From: Delphinus delphis
Lineage: Eukaryota > Chordata > Mammalia > Artiodactyla > Delphinidae
Direction of reading: 5' to 3'
Assembly: GCF_949987515.2 (NCBI RefSeq)
Contig: NC_082698.1
Span: forward strand, 6,522,955 to 6,586,954
DNA length: 64,000 bases
The translations under genes and the position numbers were made by a program. Under the pieces are notes generated by a model. The model did not search any database. It worked only from the letters and a program-made list of their open reading frames with translations, and had not been told where the DNA came from. The first letter of the stretch is position 1. Each line of letters opens with the position of its first letter. Shown piece by piece: positions 58,001 through 64,000 of this stretch.

Positions 58001-61000
58001 ACAGCTGAGTGTGTGTCTCGTGTTCCCAAGGATCTAAGAGCTTTCAAGTAGTAATCAACAGCCTGCAAGGGAGGGAAGAGGACCATTGTGACTCAGTTTA
58101 AATATACACCATAAAGTAAAACATGTCTCACAATCACCCCAACATTAATTTGAGAGAATTTATAAAAGACCAATATCATGAGGAAAGGAAAAAAGTAAAT
58201 CAGTGACACAGTTTCAATGAAGAAAGTGATTTAAAGTGGACTACATGTTGCCCACATTTCCTCTCGAGTCTATCATCAGCCCATCTGAGTGTCTTATGAC
58301 TCATGTGAAGCATAAGGATGCATTTTTTTCATTTGTTTTCCTTTCTTTCTAAATGAGAATTACAGCTTATATAACTAGCAAACTAGAAAAAATAATCTGA
58401 CAAGTCTATGGATAAAAAATTTGCTGGGTTTGATTGTATAAAGAAGCAACCCTTCCCACCTCTGTCACCACTATGCTGAAATACATGGTCATTGTATGTA
58501 ATCAAATAAAATCACACTGAATTCCATCACCCAGCAATAATTTCTACATTTCTGGTGTGTACTTATCCACTTTTTCTGTGTATATGTAGGCTTAAAGAAA
58601 AACAAGGTCACTTTTTTTTTTAAGTTCTCTATGCAATGAACATTGCTCACTAATGTAATTTAAACAGCTTCAAAGTTCTCGACTAAATGAGTGTTCTTGT
58701 ACCTCCCCCAACGCTGGATATTACCATTTGCCAAAAAATGTTCACAATTTGATTAAAAAAACTTGATTTTTAAATTTCATAAAAGTTTAAATTTTGAAAT
58801 TTTTCTTACATATTAACCATTTACTTTTTTTTTTTTTTTTTACACGTATGACTTTTTTGTTCAAGGTTAGTTGTTCTTCTATTGGGGCAGTTTATTTTCA
58901 ATGATTCTTAATTGTTCTTTATATATTAAGGATTTATTAACCTCTGATCTGTCATGTATGCTCTAAGTATTTTCCCTGGATTGTGGACTGCTTTTCAATT
59001 TTGCTTTCTGTTGTGCATTTAAGAAACAATTTTTATGCATTTGAATTTATCCATCTTTTATGTCGCAATTTTTGCTCTTTGTGTTACGCTGCAAAAGTCC
59101 TTTCCCATCCTATCAGAGAACCGCCTACCTGTATTTTCCTCTGGGACTTCCAGAGTTTCACTTCTCTGTGTAGATCTTTAATCCATCTGACGTGCTCTCA
59201 CTACACCGATGTAATTTACTCAACAATTATCTTTCGCTACCTGTCATCTTCACTACTAAATTCTCAGTATTCTTCCAGTTTCTAAGTGTTTTAATGATCT
59301 GTCTAGTCCTGTGCCATCACCACAGCTGTTAATTATTTTAGTTTTATAACCTTTTAGTGGAGCTGTGGCAAAGTGTAAAGGACAATCAGGTGTGAATAGA
59401 TGAGGTCCAACATGTAAGCAAGTTACCTTATTGTAATACAAGCCTTCTTCTGGAGAAAATTCACGTTTAAATTCATCACCTGCACCACAGTGAGCCTGTG
59501 CACAAATTCGCATGAGTCGTCCCGTGTTACATAATAAAAGGGCAGCATTTGTGACATCATCAATTGACTCAAAGTTGTGAATTCCCTTTTCAAAACAAGA
59601 AAAGCTTTTTTTCCACAACTGCTGCTCTGCAGTAGACACAGTTTTGCTCACTTCACAAAAAAAGAAAGAAAACAATTGTGTAAGCAGATATCAGCGTAAA
59701 CGCACCAGTGTCTCTCGATGAGATGATGAGAGCGTGGCAGTGACAGGATGTCTAGTGGACCACCAGCCACCTGGACCCACTGCAGCGCACTATTCTCATC
59801 ACACCTGTGTCCCCCCCGCCCCCCGCCCCAAATTCATGTTGAGGCCCTAACCACAAATGTTGACTAAGGTCTCATTTATGAGGTCATAAGGTGGGACCCT
59901 GATCCAAAATGACTGGTGTTCTCATAAGAGAGAGAGACGTCAGGAACACACACACAGAAAAGACCAGGTGAGGACACAGCAAGAAAGTGGCCACCTGCAA
60001 GCCAAGAAGAGAAGTCTCAGAGAAATCCAACCTTGGACTTCCAGCTCCACATTGTGAGAAATAAATTTCTGTTGTTGAAACCACCTAGTCTATGGCAGCC
60101 GGGCAGACTGACACAACACTCGGAGTCCTCTTCTCTATTAACCAGATGATATTAAAGCAGGCATATAAAAACATCGAGCAAAGCACTATTGCATAAAGAT
60201 TCAAAAGACATGGCCCCATGAATTTCAAGAGGCACAGTCCGTGTCTTCTCTAATTCTCCTAGGTTTCTGACAAGCACTTTCCATACACCTTCACCAACTT
60301 CCTCCTCCAGAGGCACCTTAAAAGCATAGGTTCTTATATCTCAATTTTAAAAATGTATTATATACCTATAAATAACAACAACAAAAAAGCACAGGTTCTC
60401 CCACCGGCAATGACCTCTGTACCCCTGTGGCAAGTACAGCTCACAGATCAACAGGCACACAATAACTTATTCAACCTACCTGCTGTCCTCAGTTTTATCT
60501 CTGCCCTTTTGGTTTCCCATGCTGTGTGTACAGCCTCTACAGTTTCACCCATTCTCATGGCTTCAACTATCACGCCTATGTGAATGGTTCCCAACCTATG
60601 CCTTGCTAACCCAAAGAGCTCTAAGCACACATTTCTAACTGACTACTAAATCATACCATTCAGGTACATGTCCACTGGCTTCTCAAACTCAACATGGGCG
60701 CAGTCCATCCCCCTCTGCCTGAATCACTGAAGACCACTCGCTGCTCCTCTAAACACCCACTGGACACTATATCTTTGGCTCCTTCCTAACGCTGCCTACT
60801 CCGGTCGAGACATCCCACCTTTCCCACATCTGCCTGCTGCAATCATATCATGTTGCAATCTGCCCAAACTACACCTTCTTCCCACAAGCCTTCCAAGAAA
60901 GCCACAACTTCAAGGAACGTCTTCCTTTCCCCACTCCTCTACTGTACGGCATTTGTACTTATAGCATTTTTCAGAGATTTGTATTCATATCTGGCTTCCC

Positions 61001-64000
61001 AGCTCGGAGAACTACGTCTTAGCCAATTACATATCCAATATAGAGCCTAGCACATGGCTGACTGTCCAACTCACTTCTGAAGTGATCAGATGGAGGACGG
61101 AGGACAGTGAAATGATGACTCCCAAGGGGAAATACTGTCTTTTCCTACTTTTATTCCTTGAGAATTTAATAATAAAAGATTCTTTAATAGTGCACCCCTT
61201 TATGACATAAAATCAAATGACACAGTTCTTGGCTTGAACCATGTAAAATCAGCATGATTTTCTAAGAGAACGGGCAATAAAGACAGGACCCCAGAGACGT
61301 ACTCACCTATTCTCTCACTCTGTAATGCGGCAGCCTGATTCATGTAAAAGACACCGATTTCATTTCTAATGTTACCCATTCTCTTCAATACTTGTATATA
61401 CTGTTCTGGATTTTGACTTTTTAAGTCACTAAACTGCAAGATTTCATTAGCAGCCTCATAACATTTACAACTAACTGAAAGTTGACTTTCTAAGTCCGTA
61501 GACAAATCAGTTGCCCATGCAAATCCTTAAAAGAAGAAAAAGGAAACATCACCATGAGTCATATGAACCCCTCTTCCTTAGTATCTAAGTAATCTAATAC
61601 TTTTAAGACAAAATAACGTATAGTAAAATTATGCTTATACCATAATATGCAATATACTATAAACATAGTAAGATTCAGTTAATACAACTAAAATTTTAAA
61701 TTTCAAAAGAAAAGATCTCTGAATTTATTTTAAAAACTATATTTTCTTGGGACATTCATGTTGGATTAAAAGAAATATTTTCCTGCCTAAAAACAACTCC
61801 CAAGACCCAGATTTTACCAGGTCCACTGCTTACTGGTACAGACCTAAAGTTGTCCACTGATACAAGGTAAACCAGTTTTTCCTTTTTAATTACTGGAAAC
61901 AGTTCTTGAAATAAAGTTCGGATTGCTACAGAGGCTAGTTATGTACATTAGAGTTTGCCAATGTAAGTTTATGTCACTGAAGAAGCTGACAGATAAGCTC
62001 TCAAAGACTTAAACGTGCCCTCTAGTGGAGACTGGAGTAAACTCAGGTGCAGGGCCCAAAAATTCAAGGAAGAAAAAGGGTAGTACTCCTGCTGATAACT
62101 TTCAAGGAGCACATCACTCTTACAAAGAAGTAAATTATATGAAATTAACATGATGGGAATGGCAAAAACAAACTTAAGGATTTTATCACCATGTTTATTA
62201 AAATAAAATGATTATTTGAGAAACTCAGAAGGGGAGAAGGGGAGAAAGAGGGCAAAAAACCCCCATAATAATACATTTCCTCCGCCAGTATACCTCTCTA
62301 GATGTTAACAGTCCAAAGTTTTTTGGGATGTGGATATAAAGTGATATAAACGATTTAAGAGCATAATAAAACAACTCCATACATTACAAAAGCACCTAAT
62401 GTCTCACTTACTGCCCTAATTGCAAGGTGCTTATATATAACCGTACTGAGCTAAGAGGGAGGGATACTGCTCTGCAGACTAAATTCTCCTATCTTCCAGG
62501 TTTAAAATCTGACAACTCCAAAAACAGACAGCTGTGAACTACATTTAAAAAATAATGATCACTGGGGCTTCCCTGGTGGCGCAGTGGTTGAGAGTCCTCC
62601 TGCCGACGCAGGGGACACGGGTTCGTGCCCCGGTCCAGGAAGATCCCACATGCTGCGGAGCAGCTAGGCCCGTGAGCCATGGCCGCTGAGCCTGCGCGTC
62701 CGGAGCCTGTGCTCCGCAACGGGAGAGGCCACAACAGTGAGAGGCCCACGTACCGCAAAAAAAAATAAAATAAAAAAATAATGATCACTGTATCTTAGCC
62801 CTCAGGAACCATTCAAAAGGTGAACCATTCAAAAAGTAATCATCCACTTTTACCAACTGTTACTCCTTTTCAAAAGAAAATCATGGCGTGGTTAGCTGAC
62901 TGAAGGGTTTCCCAGAAAAACCTTACAAAGAGAGAAGTGTAAAAAGTCAATACGATTGTCTCCAGAGACTATTTTTTAATTAGTTCTAGTTGTATAATTA
63001 CTAATTATAAAATACTTCAAAACCACTTTATACACAAATACACAGGATCATGTTCAATTTAACATTAAGAAATGAAACAAAACAGCAATACCAAAACACT
63101 AACATTTCTGGCATTTTTCTGAATCAAACGATGAGTCTCACTGGCATACCTTGACAACTGGACTCCCTGTGGAGGCTGTGTAATATTTCCTGGTCTTCTT
63201 TTGTTTGATAATTAAACTCTTCAAGGTGTGCCGCTCTATTATTTGCATTCTGGGCCAGCATTAGTTGGATATCACCACAGAGTGTTAAATATTGAGAAAG
63301 AAATAGCAGCACTTCAGAAAGCATATTGGTGCAGAGGCAGCAATAAGTATCTATGTGGAAAGGGTAGGAAGGAGAAAAAACACAGCACATTAAAAATGAA
63401 GGAATACAGTAAAAATTAAGAAAATCTGTTACCAGCTGAAAGCTTTGTACCACTGTATCTAAGTTTATTTTATGTCACATATCACATATGACTTCATGTA
63501 TTTCAAAATGAAGCGATGTTAAACCAAAGTGGAAAATACTAGGAAACATATACAAGATTAGAAAAAAAAATTTTAGTTAAATTTAAAACAGAAATAGGAT
63601 TAAAATTTCACTGATTCAGATGCCTTCTCCTTCTCTCTTCCCAATGCCTATTAAATATTTTCATTTATAGTAACTTACCATGGCTCTGCAAAGCTAATTT
63701 AATGTATCGTAACGCTCTTCCATATTTCTGAAGACTCATGGCAGCATCAGACAAAACATAATAGGCCTTCGATGACTTGAGAATCAGCTGGAGTTTCATT
63801 TTATGTTGCCAAGAACCAGGGATCATTCCAGACTGACTGGAATAATTACCCTTCTGAAGGGAGCCCACTACGACATGAGGGAAAAAAGGCAGCACATTTT
63901 ATTTGAATATAAGTCTCACTGTAAAAAAAATTTTGCTTCTTGATAAAAACCCTCCAGGCCTAGGTACTATTAATAGCTACAACAAAACTGGTAAATACTG
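43350..64000 (-). CDS. EDRF1: Erythroid differentiation regulatory factor 1, C-terminal half
   Basis: EDRF1 (C10orf137 in human) is a nuclear protein of about 1.2 kb residues linked to erythroid differentiation and globin gene activation. The last ten coding exons are in the window on the minus strand: 63679-63867, 63150-63350, 61307-61525, 59427-59650, 57904-58062, 57580-57729, 55907-56060, 54430-54545, 52867-53018 and 43350-43521. All borders are GT-AG, and phases agree across every junction, giving 1736 nt or about 578 residues with no break. The helical, TPR-like part is recognisable (AYYVLSDAAMSLQKYGRA, KALRSLGTRD, ADLHYSKAVKLFQLLKDA). Upstream exons continue past 64000. Sequence matches human closely except the last dozen residues. 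Convergent with the UROS/MMP21 strand, as in other mammals. Confidence 0.96.
46042..46078. repeat. AC dinucleotide microsatellite
   Basis: About 18 uninterrupted AC units lie within the last EDRF1 intron, long enough to be polymorphic. Confidence 0.95.
49809..50013 (+). repeat. CHR-2-like SINE nested in L1, CA-rich tail
   Basis: A perfect 16-bp duplication, aaaaataccacctata, lies at 49793-49808 and 50014-50029. The element starts 'gggcttccctggtggcacag'. The tail is a (CA)n run ('accacacacacacacac') where an A run is usual. Confidence 0.93.
50856..51129 (+). repeat. CHR-1-like SINE nested in L1
   Basis: Long-form CHR SINE, starting 'gggacttccctggtggcaca', with a shortened middle (only one 'cacaactactgagcc' unit) and an AATA-repeat tail. 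L1 sequence resumes on both sides. Confidence 0.88.
52867..53018 (-). CDS. EDRF1: EDRF1 exon, second from last
   Basis: Encodes PKSEEAPPAADSSPSLSR then EEVIKLLGIFESRLSFLL and LQSIKLLSSTKKKT plus two bases. The acceptor is 'gtttctag' and the donor is GTAAAT. A Pro/Ala/Ser linker precedes a helix-forming segment. Confidence 0.94.
53554..53748 (+). repeat. CHR-2-like SINE in EDRF1 intron
   Basis: Short-form SINE with head 'gggcttccctggtggtgcag' and an A-rich tail; a partly A-rich flank (aaaaaaacaaa) is repeated on both sides. It lies 70 bp from an inverted long-form SINE (53832-54184), so the two could pair in the pre-mRNA. Confidence 0.9.
53832..54184 (-). repeat. CHR-1-like SINE, antisense
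   Basis: Long-form SINE, reversed, with the T-rich tail on the left and the head ending 'ccaccagggaagccca' on the right. A perfect 13-bp duplication, aagaaataatttt, lies at 53819-53831 and 54185-54197. Confidence 0.92.
54430..54545 (-). CDS. EDRF1: EDRF1 exon, third from last
   Basis: Completes Ser and encodes QNSNIGKLKTLSGALDIM then VRTKHAFQLIRKELVEEFDQ. The acceptor is 'acactctag' and the donor is GTAAAT. Ends in phase 0. Confidence 0.94.
54546..55906 (-). other. EDRF1: EDRF1 intron, nothing recognised
   Basis: AT-rich intron of 1361 bp with a T run near 54857. No gene, clear repeat family or conserved motif is recognised. Confidence 0.5.
55907..56060 (-). CDS. EDRF1: EDRF1 exon, fourth from last
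   Basis: Encodes VGDEYLRKQHRVLADLHY then SKAVKLFQLLKDAPCELL and RVQLERVAFAEFQMT plus one base. The acceptor is 'ggttctag' and the donor is GTAAGT. Helical, TPR-like. Confidence 0.95.
56150..57290. repeat. L1 fragments with a 60-bp tandem duplication
   Basis: Positions 56150-56400 are antisense L1 ORF2-type wording ('tctttaatccattttgttta'). Positions 56700-57290 look like a LINE 3' region on the plus strand. Inside it, 56981-57040 is repeated at 57041-57100 with a handful of differences at the edges ('acagacataacagaaaatct' occurs at 57001 and 57061). Confidence 0.6.
57580..57729 (-). CDS. EDRF1: EDRF1 exon, fifth from last
   Basis: Encodes 50 residues: IEKEVSEAMMKSLKYCDV then DLVSARQPLCQYRAATIH and HRLASMYHSCLRNQ. 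The acceptor is 'aaaatacacag' and the donor is GTATTG. Phase 0 on both sides. Confidence 0.95.
57904..58062 (-). CDS. EDRF1: EDRF1 exon, sixth from last
   Basis: Encodes 53 residues: AVDYYLKALRSLGTRDTH then SAVWDSVNWELSTTYFTM and ATLQQDYAPLSRKAQEQ. The acceptor is 'cccttgcag' and the donor is GTAATA. Only 174 bp of intron separate it from the next exon. TPR-like. Confidence 0.96.
58440..59270 (-). repeat. Old L1 fragments in EDRF1 intron
   Basis: Positions 58440-58740 and 58840-59270 carry antisense old-L1 wording ('cttaattgttctttatatat', 'agatctttaatccatctgac') separated by T runs. No frame is preserved. Confidence 0.55.
59427..59650 (-). CDS. EDRF1: EDRF1 exon, seventh from last
   Basis: Encodes VSKTVSTAEQQLWKKSFS then CFEKGIHNFESIDDVTNA, ALLLCNTGRLMRICAQAH and CGAGDEFKREFSPEEGLYYNK (split for length). 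The acceptor is 'ttttttgtgaag', a poorer pyrimidine tract than its neighbours, and the donor is GTAACT. Confidence 0.95.
59815..61060. repeat. Old dispersed repeat and L2 fragment
   Basis: Positions 59815-60118 are a second copy of the LTR-like repeat at 2310-2690 ('aaattcatgttgaggcccta', 'cattgtgagaaataaatttc'). Positions 60660-61050 have antisense L2 character. Neither holds a gene. Confidence 0.5.
61307..61525 (-). CDS. EDRF1: EDRF1 exon, eighth from last
   Basis: Encodes GFAWATDLSTDLESQLSV then SCKCYEAANEILQFSDLK, SQNPEQYIQVLKRMGNIR and NEIGVFYMNQAAALQSERI plus one base. The acceptor is 'tcttcttttaag' and the donor is GTGAGT. Confidence 0.96.
61526..63149 (-). other. EDRF1: EDRF1 intron with one young SINE
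   Basis: AT-rich intron of 1624 bp. Apart from the SINE at 62565-62772 nothing is recognised. Confidence 0.6.
62565..62772 (+). repeat. CHR-2-like SINE, 18-bp target duplication
   Basis: Complete short-form SINE ('gggcttccctggtggcgcag' to 'gtaccgc' plus A-rich tail). The 18-bp duplication aaaaaataatgatcactg is perfect at 62547-62564 and 62773-62790, which marks a recent insertion. Confidence 0.95.
63150..63350 (-). CDS. EDRF1: EDRF1 exon, ninth from last
   Basis: Encodes TYCCLCTNMLSEVLLFLS then QYLTLCGDIQLMLAQNAN, NRAAHLEEFNYQTKEDQE and ILHSLHRESSCQ plus one base. The acceptor is 'ctttccacatag' and the donor is GTATGC. Confidence 0.96.
63679..63867 (-). CDS. EDRF1: EDRF1 exon, tenth from last
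   Basis: Encodes VGSLQKGNYSSQSGMIPG then SWQHKMKLQLILKSSKAY, YVLSDAAMSLQKYGRALR and YIKLALQSH plus one base. The acceptor is 'ccctcatgtcgtag' and the donor is GTAAGT. This is the most upstream exon in the window; the first base of its Val codon lies in an exon beyond 64000. Confidence 0.95.

Overview
This window is mammalian nuclear DNA, most likely from a cetacean. The evidence is sparse exons in long introns, GT-AG splice sites, MIR, L2 and L1 relics, and many copies of the tRNA-derived CHR-type SINEs typical of Cetacea, hippos and relatives. The youngest SINE copies carry perfect target-site duplications of up to 18 bp. I see no bacterial, viral, CRISPR or operon-like content.

Layout. Positions 1-11258 are repeat-rich and read as the 5' intron of UROS; the first non-coding exon is not in view. 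Positions 11285-30291 hold the complete coding sequence of UROS (uroporphyrinogen-III synthase, heme pathway) on the plus strand, in nine coding exons that splice in frame to 264 residues. Its last intron contains a polypyrimidine satellite of about 530 bp and a nested L1/SINE stack, all bracketed by one 15-bp target-site duplication. Positions 30.7-39.7 kb are intergenic, with a 16-G run, MIR fragments and a SINE. Positions 39697-40425 hold two decayed exons of MMP21 (matrix metalloproteinase-21, a left-right axis protease) with at least four apparent frameshifts. This is a unitary pseudogene at the expected syntenic position. From about 41.3 kb to the right edge lies EDRF1 (erythroid differentiation regulatory factor 1) on the minus strand. 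Its last ten coding exons are intact and in phase, with the stop at 43350-43352. The gene continues beyond the window.

The order UROS - MMP21 - EDRF1, with UROS and MMP21 on one strand and EDRF1 convergent, matches the mammalian order known from human chromosome 10q26. UROS and EDRF1 both serve the red-cell programme (heme synthesis and globin/erythroid gene activation); MMP21 lies dead between them. The strongest findings are the MMP21 relic, a 220-bp inverted duplication at 8.0/9.4 kb, and the UROS intronic polypyrimidine array with an 81-bp higher-order period. I did not find an undescribed biological system here.
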